From positions 62,001 through 126,000 of the forward strand of contig NZ_AUGS01000002.1 in the NCBI RefSeq assembly GCF_000422785.1: DNA of 64,000 bases, given 5' to 3'. Source of the stretch: Pseudovibrio exalbescens DSM 16456. Its GTDB lineage: Bacteria > Pseudomonadota > Alphaproteobacteria > Rhizobiales > Stappiaceae. A model generated the notes under the pieces. It saw nothing but the letters and a program-made list of their open reading frames with translations. It ran no database searches and was not told the DNA's origin. The position numbers and the translations under genes are program-made. How positions within the stretch are numbered: the stretch's first letter is position 1; each line of letters opens with the position of its first letter. Positions 47,544 through 56,895 of the stretch are shown piece after piece.

Positions 47544-50372
47544 ATGACCCCATCTGCCCTTGGAATTGCCCACCTGGTGCCGGTAGACACCATTCTTGAT
47601 GAATTTTCAGCTTTGGTTAAAGAGCACGGTGGCAACGCAGGAAACCCGAAAGTGCGCAGCGCTGTTCTGGCGCGGTTGAAAGAGCTGTATCAATCTGCTC
47701 GCCAAGAGATCGAGCAGATGTTGTTTGATGACGGGCGTGGGCGCCGCTGTGCCGAGCGCCTGAGCATGGTGCAGGACCAGATCATCATCCTGATTTACGA
47801 ATTTGCCTCACGCCATGTGTACCCCACATCCAGCCGCAGCAAGGCCGAGCGACTGGCCGTGATTGCTGTTGGCGGTTATGGGCGGGGCACTCTCGCGCCC
47901 CAGTCGGATGTGGATCTCCTGTTCTTGTGGCCCTACAAGCAAACCCCTTGGGGCGACCAGATGGTGGAGTACATGCTCTACATGCTCTGGGACATGGGGC
48001 TGAAGGTTGGACACGCAACGCGCAGCCTGAATGACTGTATTCGTCAGGCCAAGGCCGATATGACCATCCGGACAGCGCTGCTGGAAGCCCGCCACATCTG
48101 GGGGGACAAGCCGCTATATGATGATCTCCTGCGGAAGTTCGACAAAGACATCGTGGCCCAGACGGGCAAGGAGTTCATCGAGGCCAAGTTGGCCGAACGC
48201 GATGAACGCCACGAGCGGCAAGGCTCCTCCCGCTATCTGGTGGAACCGAACGTCAAGGAGAGCAAGGGCGGGCTGCGCGATCTGAATACCCTGTTCTGGA
48301 TCGGCAAATACTTCTACCGCGTCAACAGCAGCGCCGAACTGGTCAAGGTGGGTGTATTCTCGCGTGCTCAATTGAACCGGTTCCGAAAGAACCAAGATTT
48401 TCTCTGGGCTGTCCGCTGTCATCTGCATTTCCTCACCGGTCGGGCTGATGATCGGCTCTCCTTCAATGTGCAACGCGAAATTGCCGAACGGCTGGGTTAC
48501 AAGGATCATCCCGGCATGCGCGATGTGGAACGCTTCATGAAGCACTACTTTCTGGTGGCCAAGGATGTGGGGGACCTGACGCGTATCTTTGCTGCCGCCT
48601 TGGAGGAGCAACACGTCAAGACGGCCCCGGTTATCTCGAGGTTCTTGAATGCAATGGTGCCCGGTCGCAAACCGCGCAAAACCTCGATCAAGGGAACTCG
48701 TGACTTCCTGATTGAAAACGGCCGACTGATCCACGCGTCAACAGACATTTTCAAAAAGGATCCGGTCAATCTGATCCGGGTTTTCTATCTGATCGATCGC
48801 AACAATCTGGATATGCACCCGGAACTGTTGAAGCTGATCCGGCGCTCATTGAAGTTGATCAACGCTTCTTTGAGGGAAAACGATCAGGCCAATCGCCTGT
48901 TTCTCAAGGTCCTGACATCCCGAAGCGATCCTGAAATCGTCTTGCGGTCCATGAACGAAGCGGGCGTGTTGGGACGGTTCTTGCCGGAATTCGGCAAGGT
49001 GGTGGCGATGATGCAGTTCAACATGTATCACCACTACACAGTAGATGAGCACTTGATCCATTCAATCGGTGTCCTCTCGCAGATCGAACGGGGTGAAGGC
49101 AGCAATGACCATCCGTTGGCGACCAACTTGATCAAGACGGTCCCGAACCGAACCGTCTTGTATGTGGCCATGCTGCTTCATGATATTGCCAAGGGACGCC
49201 CCGAGGATCATTCCACGGCGGGCGCGCGCATTGCCCGCAAGTTGTGCCCCCGGCTGGGCCTGAATCCGGCCGAAACGGATACGGTGGCATGGTTGATCCA
49301 GCATCACCTGGAAATGAGCGTTGTCGCACAGTCGCGTGACCTCAATGATCCGCAAACCATCAAGGATTTCTGCAATGTGGTGCAAAGCCTTGAACGGTTG
49401 AAGCTGCTCTTGATCCTGACCGTTGCCGATATCCGCGCAGTCGGTCCCGGCGTCTTTAACGGCTGGAAAGGGCAGTTGCTTCGCACGCTCTATTATGAAG
49501 CCGAAACAATCATGAGTGGTGGTCATGGTCAGCTCAGCCACCGTCAGAGGTTGGACTATGCCAAGCAAGAGCTTTTAGAAGCGCTTCCCGATTGGCCCGA
49601 GGACGAAAAGGCGGCTTATCTTGATCGGCACTATCCGGCCTACTGGTTGCGGGTGGATCTGGACCGGAAAATTCGCCATGCCAATCTGATCCGGACAACG
49701 GACAAGGAAGCCGAGCATCTGGCAACAAGCGTCGAGCCCCATGCTTTTGAGGGGATCACCGAGATCACTGTATTGGCGCCGGATCATCCGCGCTTGCTCT
49801 CGGTGATTGCGCAGGCCTGTTATGCCGCCGGTGCAAACATTGTCGATGCGCAGATTGATACCACCAAGGATGGGTTGGCTCTGGACACGATTTTCGTGCG
49901 CCGGGAACTGCCCGAAGATGCCGATGAACTGCGCCGCGGCCAACGCATCTCAAGTATCATCAAGAGCGCCCTTCGCGGTACCGAGCCCATTCCCGAACCC
50001 AGCAACAAGCAACGAAACGCCTTGCAGAAAAACAAGGCTTTCGACATCAAGACATCGGTGAATGTGAGCAACTCCTGGTCGGAGCACTTCACCGTCGTGG
50101 AGGCGATCGGGCTCGACCGCCCTGGCCTGCTGTTCAATTTGACCCGGGCGCTGTCGGAATTGAACCTGAACATTGCTTCGGCCCATGTGGTGACATTCGG
50201 CGAGAAAGCGGTGGATGTGTTCTACGTGACCGACCTGACTGGACAAAAAATCAGCAATGTCGGTCGTCAGGATGCCATAAAGGCGCGGATAACAGAGGCG
50301 TTCGATGGGGCTGCAGAACCAGTGCCAAAACCGGTTCGTCCACGCCGGCGCCGCGCGCCGATGGCAAGTTAG
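47544..50372 (+). CDS. glnD: bifunctional uridylyltransferase/uridylyl-removing enzyme
   Basis: Senses glutamine and uridylylates or deuridylylates PII proteins. The ATG at 47544 gives 942 residues, preferred over an upstream TTG because of a GGACG sequence. Nucleotidyltransferase motif GGYGRGTLAPQSDVD near residue 110, the HD phosphohydrolase domain with HDIAKG near residue 545, and two C-terminal ACT domains (around residues 730-800 and 845-920). Nine bases separate it from murJ. Preceded by the XRE gene. Confidence 0.97.
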   Translation: MTPSALGIAHLVPVDTILDEFSALVKEHGGNAGNPKVRSAVLARLKELYQSARQEIEQMLFDDGRGRRCAERLSMVQDQIIILIYEFASRHVYPTSSRSKAERLAVIAVGGYGRGTLAPQSDVDLLFLWPYKQTPWGDQMVEYMLYMLWDMGLKVGHATRSLNDCIRQAKADMTIRTALLEARHIWGDKPLYDDLLRKFDKDIVAQTGKEFIEAKLAERDERHERQGSSRYLVEPNVKESKGGLRDLNTLFWIGKYFYRVNSSAELVKVGVFSRAQLNRFRKNQDFLWAVRCHLHFLTGRADDRLSFNVQREIAERLGYKDHPGMRDVERFMKHYFLVAKDVGDLTRIFAAALEEQHVKTAPVISRFLNAMVPGRKPRKTSIKGTRDFLIENGRLIHASTDIFKKDPVNLIRVFYLIDRNNLDMHPELLKLIRRSLKLINASLRENDQANRLFLKVLTSRSDPEIVLRSMNEAGVLGRFLPEFGKVVAMMQFNMYHHYTVDEHLIHSIGVLSQIERGEGSNDHPLATNLIKTVPNRTVLYVAMLLHDIAKGRPEDHSTAGARIARKLCPRLGLNPAETDTVAWLIQHHLEMSVVAQSRDLNDPQTIKDFCNVVQSLERLKLLLILTVADIRAVGPGVFNGWKGQLLRTLYYEAETIMSGGHGQLSHRQRLDYAKQELLEALPDWPEDEKAAYLDRHYPAYWLRVDLDRKIRHANLIRTTDKEAEHLATSVEPHAFEGITEITVLAPDHPRLLSVIAQACYAAGANIVDAQIDTTKDGLALDTIFVRRELPEDADELRRGQRISSIIKSALRGTEPIPEPSNKQRNALQKNKAFDIKTSVNVSNSWSEHFTVVEAIGLDRPGLLFNLTRALSELNLNIASAHVVTFGEKAVDVFYVTDLTGQKISNVGRQDAIKARITEAFDGAAEPVPKPVRPRRRRAPMAS

Positions 50373-50381
50373 TGGGAATAG

Positions 50382-51950
50382 ATGCTGTTTAAGAATTTTG
50401 CGACGGTGGGCGGCGCGACGCTGCTGAGCCGCGTCCTCGGGTTTGTGCGTGATGTGATGCTGGCGGCCTTTGTGGGCGCCGGTCCTGTCGCCGATGCTTT
50501 CGTTGTGGCCTTTCGTCTGCCGAACCTGTTCCGCCGGCTGTTTGCCGAAGGCGCGTTCAACTCCGCGTTCATTCCCCTGTTTGCCCGCTCTTTGGAGGAG
50601 GATGGGGAGCGTGGAGCCAGACAATTTGCCGGCGAAATTGCTGCGGCCCTGTTCTGGACCCTGGTCATCGTTCTTGTGCTTGCAGAAATCGCCATGCCCG
50701 TGTTGGTCTATGTTCTCGCGCCCGGTTATTTTTCTGATCCCGCCAAGTTCGATCTTACCGTTTTGATGGCGCGTATCGCCTTTCCCTACCTGCTGTTCAT
50801 GTCTTTGTTGGCCTTTGTCAGTGGCATCCTCAACAGCTTTCAGCGTTTCGCCGCCGCAGCCATGGCCCCCGTCATGTTGAATGTGGTGATGGGGCTTGTG
50901 CTCGCTGGCATCGGCTTGTCAGGTCTTGAACCCACGCCCACAACCGGTGTCATTCTGGTAACTGGTGTCGCTGTGGCGGGTGTCGTGCAACTTGCATTCG
51001 TGGCGGTTGATCTGAAGCGGCTAGGCTTTTCCATTCCGCTTTTTCGGCCGCGATGGACGCCGGGGGTCAAGCGACTTTTGTCATTGGGCCTGCCGGGCGT
51101 TCTGGCCGGCGGCATCACGCAGATCAATATTACGGTTGGAACCATCATCGCCTCCATGCAGGATGGCGCGAACTCGTTTCTCTATTACGCTGACCGCGTC
51201 TACCAATTGCCCCTAGGGGTGGTGGGCATTGCCATTGGCGTGGTGTTGTTGCCCAACTTGACCCGATCCTTGCGCTCAGGCCATCAGGAGGAGGCGCTGC
51301 ATCTGCAGAACCGCTCGCTTGAGTTTGCGCTGGCCCTCACATTGCCTGCCGCAGTTGCGCTGTTTCTGATCCCCAGAGAAATTATTGATGTCCTGTTTGG
51401 TCGGGGGGAGTTCGGTCAAGAGGCCATCAACCAGACAGCATGGGCGCTGATGGCCTTCAGCATTGGCCTGCCGGCCTTCGTTTTGAACAAGGTTCTTTCG
51501 CCGGGTTACTTTTCCCGGGAAGATACCAAGACACCGATGTACTTTGCCGGTGTTGCCATGGTCATCAATGTGGTGCTGGCAATCGGTCTTTTTCCGTTTC
51601 TGGCCCATGTGGGCATTGCCGTGGCAACCTCTGTTGCAGGTTGGGTGAATACCGGGCTGTTGGCTCTGTTGCTGTATAAACGCGGTCACTTTGAGCTGGA
51701 TACGGCCGCGCTGAAGCGCTTGCCGCTGCTGTTCATAGCCAGTGTTTTGATGGGCGCTGTGGTGCTGGGGCTGGCCATATTCGTACCCGGTGCTCACGCG
51801 GAACGGTTCCTCGTCCGGGCCGGGCATCTGGCCATTCTGGTTCTGGCGGGCATGGTTTCCTTTGCGGTTTTTGTCCAACTGACGGGCGCGGTGAACTTCG
51901 TGGCCTATGCCAAACGTCTGCGCAGCCGGAAAACTGCGCCCAAGACCTAA
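50382..51950 (+). CDS. murJ: lipid II flippase MurJ (MviN)
   Basis: Polytopic membrane protein that flips lipid II across the inner membrane for peptidoglycan synthesis. 522 residues with 14 predicted hydrophobic segments, the MOP-superfamily start GGATLLSRVLGFVRDV and the RLPNLFRRLFAEGAFNSAFIP motif. Nine bases after glnD and 110 bases before trpS. Essential function. Confidence 0.97.
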   Translation: MLFKNFATVGGATLLSRVLGFVRDVMLAAFVGAGPVADAFVVAFRLPNLFRRLFAEGAFNSAFIPLFARSLEEDGERGARQFAGEIAAALFWTLVIVLVLAEIAMPVLVYVLAPGYFSDPAKFDLTVLMARIAFPYLLFMSLLAFVSGILNSFQRFAAAAMAPVMLNVVMGLVLAGIGLSGLEPTPTTGVILVTGVAVAGVVQLAFVAVDLKRLGFSIPLFRPRWTPGVKRLLSLGLPGVLAGGITQINITVGTIIASMQDGANSFLYYADRVYQLPLGVVGIAIGVVLLPNLTRSLRSGHQEEALHLQNRSLEFALALTLPAAVALFLIPREIIDVLFGRGEFGQEAINQTAWALMAFSIGLPAFVLNKVLSPGYFSREDTKTPMYFAGVAMVINVVLAIGLFPFLAHVGIAVATSVAGWVNTGLLALLLYKRGHFELDTAALKRLPLLFIASVLMGAVVLGLAIFVPGAHAERFLVRAGHLAILVLAGMVSFAVFVQLTGAVNFVAYAKRLRSRKTAPKT

Positions 51951-52060
51951 GTTTGGTCCGGCGCATCTTGCAACAGACGGGCCGAAGGGCTAACAGTTGC
52001 GGCGCATGTTGCAGCCCATCAGGCCCTTCCAACAGGCCGTAGTATCAGGGAATTATTGAA

Positions 52061-53146
52061 ATGAAGGCGTTTGAGCCACGCGTTTTTTCCGGTGTTCAAC
52101 CCACCGGAAACCTCCACCTTGGCAACTATCTTGGTGCCATTAGCCGTTTTGTTCCGTTGCAGGATCAAATGCCCACGATTTATTGCGTGGTCGACCTGCA
52201 TGCCATCACCGTCTGGCAAGAGCCGGAAGTCCTGACGCGCACGATCCGTGAGGTGACTGCTGCCTATCTGGCCGCCGGCATTGATCCGAAGAAATCCATC
52301 ATCTTCAACCAGAGTCAGGTGAAAGAGCACGCGGAACTGGCGTGGATCTTCAATTGCATTGCGCGCATGGGCTGGCTCAAGCGGATGACGCAGTTCAAGG
52401 ACAAGGCAGGCAAGAATCAGGAAAACGCGAGCGTCGGCCTGTTTGCCTATCCAAACCTGATGGCGGCGGACATTCTGGCTTACCGCGCAACCCACGTGCC
52501 CGTTGGTGAAGACCAGAAGCAGCACCTTGAGCTGACCCGGGATATCGCGCAGAAGTTCAACAACGATTATGCCGAGCGTATCAAGGAACTGGGGCTGGGC
52601 ATTCCGAATCCGGAGCCGAACCCGGAATTGCCAGATGAGTTGTACTTGCCGTTGACCGAGCCGATGATTGCCGGTTCGGCGACCCGCATCATGAGCTTGC
52701 GTGACGGCACCAAGAAAATGTCCAAGTCCGATCCCTCTGATCTGTCACGCATCAATCTGACGGATGATGCCGATGCGATTGCCAAGAAGATCAAGAAGGC
52801 CAAGACCGATCCCGAGCCACTTCCAGGTGAGGTGAAGGGGCTGGAAGAGCGGCCGGAAGCGGACAATCTTGTTGGCATTTATGCTGCATTGGCCGACATG
52901 ACCAAACAGGACGTGCTCAACGAGTATGGCGGCCAGCAATTCTCGGCATTCAAGCCTGCGCTGTCCGAGTTGGCGGTTACCAAGCTTGCGCCCATGAATG
53001 AGGAAATGAAGCGGCTGACGCAGGATCCGGGCACCATTGACGCTGTCTTGAAGGATGGCGCCGAGCGCGCGGCGGCAATTGCCGAGCCGGTTTTGCACGA
53101 CATGCGCCGCATCCTTGGCTTTGTCGAGGCACGCTGGGGCGCGTAA
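52061..53146 (+). CDS. trpS: tryptophanyl-tRNA synthetase
   Basis: Class Ic synthetase charging tRNA-Trp. 361 residues with HLGN (HIGH equivalent) at 19-22 and [10 protein letters not shown] for KMSKS. Contains a longer insertion ([16 protein letters not shown]) typical of Alphaproteobacteria. Ends in a strong bidirectional terminator. Read after glnD-murJ. Confidence 0.97.
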   Translation: MKAFEPRVFSGVQPTGNLHLGNYLGAISRFVPLQDQMPTIYCVVDLHAITVWQEPEVLTRTIREVTAAYLAAGIDPKKSIIFNQSQVKEHAELAWIFNCIARMGWLKRMTQFKDKAGKNQENASVGLFAYPNLMAADILAYRATHVPVGEDQKQHLELTRDIAQKFNNDYAERIKELGLGIPNPEPNPELPDELYLPLTEPMIAGSATRIMSLRDGTKKMSKSDPSDLSRINLTDDADAIAKKIKKAKTDPEPLPGEVKGLEERPEADNLVGIYAALADMTKQDVLNEYGGQQFSAFKPALSELAVTKLAPMNEEMKRLTQDPGTIDAVLKDGAERAAAIAEPVLHDMRRILGFVEARWGA

Positions 53147-53171
53147 GGCCGAGCGTTGCATCAAAAAGATC

Positions 53172-53205
53172 AAAAACCCCGGCTGGGTGTTGGCCGGGGT
53201 TTTTT
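53172..53205. terminator. bidirectional terminator between trpS and the yiaV-like gene
   Basis: 12-bp stem AAAAACCCCGGC (53172-53183) with GCCGGGGTTTTT (53193-53204) and a 9-base loop, plus a further T. Serves both convergent genes, with the yiaV-like stop codon starting at 53207. Confidence 0.95.
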
Positions 53206-53206
53206 G

Positions 53207-54334
53207 TTAGTGGTCAAACGACAGGTAGTGCAGCCAGGACTGCATGCGCAGCAATACCTTTCGGATGATCGCCACATGATGGAAAAAGTCCGTATAGACT
53301 GCAACCTGACCGTAGGATCCGCCGGGTAGGGTGAACTCGCTGATATCCTCGTCCAGATCAATGATGACATTCATGCGTCCCGGCCCGCCTCGATCTTCCG
53401 GGGCGATGATTTCGCCGCTGGGTGCCACCTGACCATCGGGTATGTATTCGATGACTGCGGATATCTTGCCGGAGAAGATCCGGCCCGGAATACCGAGAAA
53501 CGCCACTTCTACTTCGTCGCCCACCTGGAGGCGTTGCATGTGGACCTGAAGAAAGCTGGCAACCACCTGATTGGGCTGTTCTTCAACGAACACCATGCTG
53601 GGGGCGATACGGCGCGCCATGAAGCCGGGTCTTACGGCAAGACTGGTGACATAGCCATCTGCCGGCGCCCTGATGACGGCCTGTTCCAGCTCCCATCTGG
53701 CCTGCTGAAGCTGTGCGTCGATTTCGGCAATCTGGGCAAACTCACCGGAGGCCGCACGAGCGCCCACGGTCAGTTCCACGCCGCGCAGCGCGGCCTCGGC
53801 GCTCTCCAATTGCGCTCGGGCTGTTTCGAGTTCGCGCTCGCGAAATTCCAGTGATGCCACCGAGGCAACGTCGCGCTCCACCAGCGTTGCCGCGTCATCA
53901 CGCCGGGTTTGTGCCAGAGCGAGAGCGGCTTGCGCGGCCTCCACGTTCGCTTGCGCTTCCCGCAAAGATTCTGTTTGCGCGTCATAGTCTGCCACCACCA
54001 ATGCTCGCCGTGCTTCCAGCTCATCCACCCGGTTTTTGGCCTGAGTATCGTCCAGAACCAGCAATGGCTCCCCTTTCTTGATGGGGACATTGGGTTTTAC
54101 GGGCACGTCTATGATCGGCGCCCGCAGGTAGGAGATGATCGGTGTGGTGCGATAAAACGTTGAGGCGATGGTTGTTGCCGGGTGGCTGTAGTTCATCAAA
54201 AGGAGCAGCCCGGCAATCAGAAAAACGCCGCCCAGCCCCGCCGTTGTCAAAGACCATTCATTGACCGGAATGCGGAAGACTTTGAATATGACCGTACAGA
54301 TTGCCACATAGGTGAGGATCAGAAGGATATCCAT
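53207..54334 (-). CDS. HlyD/EmrA-type membrane protein, YiaV-like
   Basis: 375 residues with two N-terminal membrane spans (about 1-20 and 30-47), the second close to the start of a membrane-fusion-protein-like core: a lipoyl-like half, a long alpha-helical coiled coil (about residues 95-215, rich in Ala, Glu, Arg) and a beta-barrel. This is the E. coli YiaV architecture. No outer-membrane or ABC partner lies next to it. The stop of the YiaW-like gene is at its ATG (one-base contact), so the two are co-translated. Confidence 0.85.
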   Translation of the reverse strand: MDILLILTYVAICTVIFKVFRIPVNEWSLTTAGLGGVFLIAGLLLLMNYSHPATTIASTFYRTTPIISYLRAPIIDVPVKPNVPIKKGEPLLVLDDTQAKNRVDELEARRALVVADYDAQTESLREAQANVEAAQAALALAQTRRDDAATLVERDVASVASLEFRERELETARAQLESAEAALRGVELTVGARAASGEFAQIAEIDAQLQQARWELEQAVIRAPADGYVTSLAVRPGFMARRIAPSMVFVEEQPNQVVASFLQVHMQRLQVGDEVEVAFLGIPGRIFSGKISAVIEYIPDGQVAPSGEIIAPEDRGGPGRMNVIIDLDEDISEFTLPGGSYGQVAVYTDFFHHVAIIRKVLLRMQSWLHYLSFDH

Positions 54335-54684
54335 CAGTTGGCTCCTCCGTCCGTTTTGGTCAAGGTTGCAACCTGTTGGCGCAAGCTGGCCAGTTCATCG
54401 GTGAGCCCTTTGACCTGCTGTTCCAGCGCCTCCTCCTTTTGCTTGAGAGCGCCGAAGCCGTATCCTCGATCCTTCTGATACATGGTTGCCCAGATCCACA
54501 AGAATGGCCAGATGGCATGGAGCGTGAACAGCGACACCCAGCCCGCCGCATAGATGGCGTCCTTGTGCGGGTGCTCGCGTTTTTCGGCAATCTTGTAAGG
54601 GATGTCGTGGATGAACACGATGCCATACACCACCACAAGGATCACGAATATGATCAGAAACAAGGCGAAGTAGTTCAGGAACAC
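54334..54684 (-). CDS. DUF3302 membrane protein, YiaW-like
   Basis: 116 residues, two membrane spans (YFALFLIIFVILVVVYGIVF; AGWVSLFTLHAIWPFLWIW) and a coiled-coil tail. Closely resembles E. coli YiaW (DUF3302), including HDIPYKIAEKREHPH. The GTG at 54684 after AGGAG is taken as the start, as it matches the YiaW opening MFL-YFAL; the frame is open further up to 54762. Paired with the YiaV-like gene as in E. coli. The pair's function is unknown. Confidence 0.85.
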   Translation of the reverse strand: MFLNYFALFLIIFVILVVVYGIVFIHDIPYKIAEKREHPHKDAIYAAGWVSLFTLHAIWPFLWIWATMYQKDRGYGFGALKQKEEALEQQVKGLTDELASLRQQVATLTKTDGGAN

Positions 54685-54978
54685 AGCGGTCTCCTGTTGA
54701 TCCAGGATTATTATCTTCCGCAGCGTAATCAATAAGTACTTCGAAGGTGTAAACACACGCAACGGGGCATCGCGCCTCCGCGGGCAGCAATGAAACCCAC
54801 GGTGAATGCATGACCCTCACAGGCCCATCGGCACCAGCATTAACCGGCACAAGCAAAAATCGACCAAAACAACCACTGATCGGGAGGAGTTTGTTGACAG
54901 AACCTAGGTCTGCCCCCTACATCCATTACCAGTTAATTCTTGGAGCAGTCTCTCCAAACACCAAGTTGGTCGGGGTAT

Positions 54979-55809
54979 ATGACGAAGACGCGTATTGATC
55001 GGCGGTTTGCTGAGCTGAAAGCCGAGGGGCGACCTGCCCTAGTCACCTTTATCACCGCCGGTGATCCGGATCTGGACACTTCCCAGGAAATTCTTGAAGC
55101 GCTTCCCGCCGCGGGAAGCGACGTCATTGAACTTGGCATGCCGTTTTCCGACCCCATGGCTGAAGGCGTTCCCATTCAGTTGGCAACACAACGGGCGTTG
55201 AAGGCTGGTCAGACCATGGACAGGACGCTGGACATGGTGCGCAAGTTCCGTGAAAAGGACCAGACGACCCCAATCATCCTCATGGGCTACTACAACCCTA
55301 TCTACGTTCGTGGATCGCACGCATTTGTGGCTGAGGCCAAGGAAGCAGGCGTTGACGGACTGATCGTGGTTGATGTGCCGGCCGAGGAAGATGAGGAACT
55401 GTGCATTCCGGCCCTTGAAGGCGGGCTCAATTTCATTCGTCTTGCCACCCCCACCACCGATGAAAAACGTTTGCCTGCGGTGCTAGCCAATACCTCCGGT
55501 TTCGTTTATTACGTCTCGGTGACAGGTGTTACGGGCAGCGCCAGTGCAGACACAACTGCTGTCGCAAGCTCCGTTGCCCGGATCAAACAGCACACTGACC
55601 TTCCCGTTGCTGTCGGCTTTGGCGTAAAAACCGCTGAGCAGGCGCGTGACATCGGCCGCAACGCGGATGGCGTAGTGGTTGGCTCCGTTCTTGTGGAAGC
55701 CATTCGCGCCAGCCTTGACGAGGCCGGCCGGGCCACAAAGGAGACAAAAGAGGCTGTTACCGGGACCGTGCGCGCTCTGCGAGAAGGTGTGGAAAGCGCT
55801 CGGGGCTAA
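54979..55809 (+). CDS. trpA: tryptophan synthase alpha subunit (active-site Asp replaced by Glu)
   Basis: Cleaves indole-3-glycerol phosphate to indole. The start at 54979, after GGGG, gives 276 residues. E51 (ELGMPF) matches catalytic Glu49 of E. coli, but the conserved PFSDPxADGP is [10 protein letters not shown] here, so Glu62 stands where catalytic Asp60 is expected. The rest is intact: GDPDLDTS, the phosphate loops and [13 protein letters not shown]. TrpF and trpB, usually upstream in the same operon, are at 28.9-30.8 kb on the other strand. AccD and folC follow as in the ancestral order. Confidence 0.95.
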   Translation: MTKTRIDRRFAELKAEGRPALVTFITAGDPDLDTSQEILEALPAAGSDVIELGMPFSDPMAEGVPIQLATQRALKAGQTMDRTLDMVRKFREKDQTTPIILMGYYNPIYVRGSHAFVAEAKEAGVDGLIVVDVPAEEDEELCIPALEGGLNFIRLATPTTDEKRLPAVLANTSGFVYYVSVTGVTGSASADTTAVASSVARIKQHTDLPVAVGFGVKTAEQARDIGRNADGVVVGSVLVEAIRASLDEAGRATKETKEAVTGTVRALREGVESARG

Positions 55810-55880
55810 CAAATTCAATTGGGTGCAGGTTCTGTGCCCGCTCGATCGACCAACAACATCAACAACTGGCGGGGTTGCCC

Positions 55881-56819
55881 GTGAACTGGATTAATAACGT
55901 CGTTCGGCCAAAGATCCGCAGCTTTTGGGAAAAGCGCGATGTGCCGGAAAACCTATGGATCAAATGCCCGGAAACCGGGGAAATGGTTTTCCATCGTGAC
56001 CTGGAAGCCAACCAGTGGGTTGTGCCGAACTCCAACTTTCATATGCGCATTACCGCGAAGAAGCGTCTTGAATACTTCTTTGACGAGGGTGCCTACACCA
56101 AGGTGGCCACCCCTGAAGTCTATCAGGACCCGCTGAAATTTCGCGACCAAAAACGTTATGTTGATCGCCTGAAGGACGCCAAGGCCAAAACCGAACTGGA
56201 TGATTCCGTTCTGGTGGCCAAGGGCAAGGTCCATGGGGATGAACTGACGGTGGCCGTGCAGGATTTCGCCTTTATGGCAGGGTCTTTGGGCATGGCGGCT
56301 GGTGAAGCAATCATCAAGGGCATGGAAACTGCCGTTGAAGATCGCACACCTTTCGTGATGTTTGCCGCCTCCGGCGGTGCGCGCATGCAGGAAGGCATTC
56401 TGTCGCTGATGCAAATGCCACGCACCACGCTGGCCGTACAGATGCTGCGCGAGGCCAATCTGCCTTACATCGTGGTGCTGACCAATCCGACCACAGGCGG
56501 GGTAACAGCTTCCTACGCCATGCTGGGGGATATTCATCTTGCCGAACCGGGCGCGCTGATCGGGTTTGCCGGCCAGCGGGTGATAGAGCAGACCATCCGC
56601 GAAAAACTGCCGGAAGGTTTCCAGCGCTCTGAATACCTGCTGGATCACGGGATGGTGGATATGGTGGTCCATCGCCATGCGTTGCGCGACACGATTTCCA
56701 ACCTCTGCGGGATTTTGATGAAGCGCGACCCATCCTTGCCGAAACTGGAAGCGCCTGAACCAGCCAAGACCGAACCGGCCGAGGCTGTCAACGAGGAGAC
56801 GGAAACCTCCAACGCGTAA
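55881..56819 (+). CDS. accD: acetyl-CoA carboxylase carboxyltransferase beta subunit
   Basis: Carboxyltransferase half of acetyl-CoA carboxylase, giving malonyl-CoA. The GTG at 55881 gives 312 residues, [12 protein letters not shown]. The N-terminal four-cysteine zinc ribbon of E. coli AccD is reduced to a single Cys ([13 protein letters not shown]), which is usual in Alphaproteobacteria. The crotonase core has [12 protein letters not shown], the [13 protein letters not shown] motif and [12 protein letters not shown]. 71 bases after trpA; a terminator separates it from folC. Confidence 0.96.
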   Translation: MNWINNVVRPKIRSFWEKRDVPENLWIKCPETGEMVFHRDLEANQWVVPNSNFHMRITAKKRLEYFFDEGAYTKVATPEVYQDPLKFRDQKRYVDRLKDAKAKTELDDSVLVAKGKVHGDELTVAVQDFAFMAGSLGMAAGEAIIKGMETAVEDRTPFVMFAASGGARMQEGILSLMQMPRTTLAVQMLREANLPYIVVLTNPTTGGVTASYAMLGDIHLAEPGALIGFAGQRVIEQTIREKLPEGFQRSEYLLDHGMVDMVVHRHALRDTISNLCGILMKRDPSLPKLEAPEPAKTEPAEAVNEETETSNA

Positions 56820-56844
56820 GGTTCCGGACCCGAAACAAGCTATG

Positions 56845-56873
56845 AAAAGTCCGGTTTCATGCCGGACTTTTTT
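56845..56873 (+). terminator. terminator between accD and folC
   Basis: 10-bp stem AAAAGTCCGG (56845-56854) with CCGGACTTTT (56862-56871), 7-base loop, followed by more T residues. Indicates that trpA-accD can end before folC. Confidence 0.85.
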
Positions 56874-56895
56874 CATGAAACAGAGATGGCTTGCC

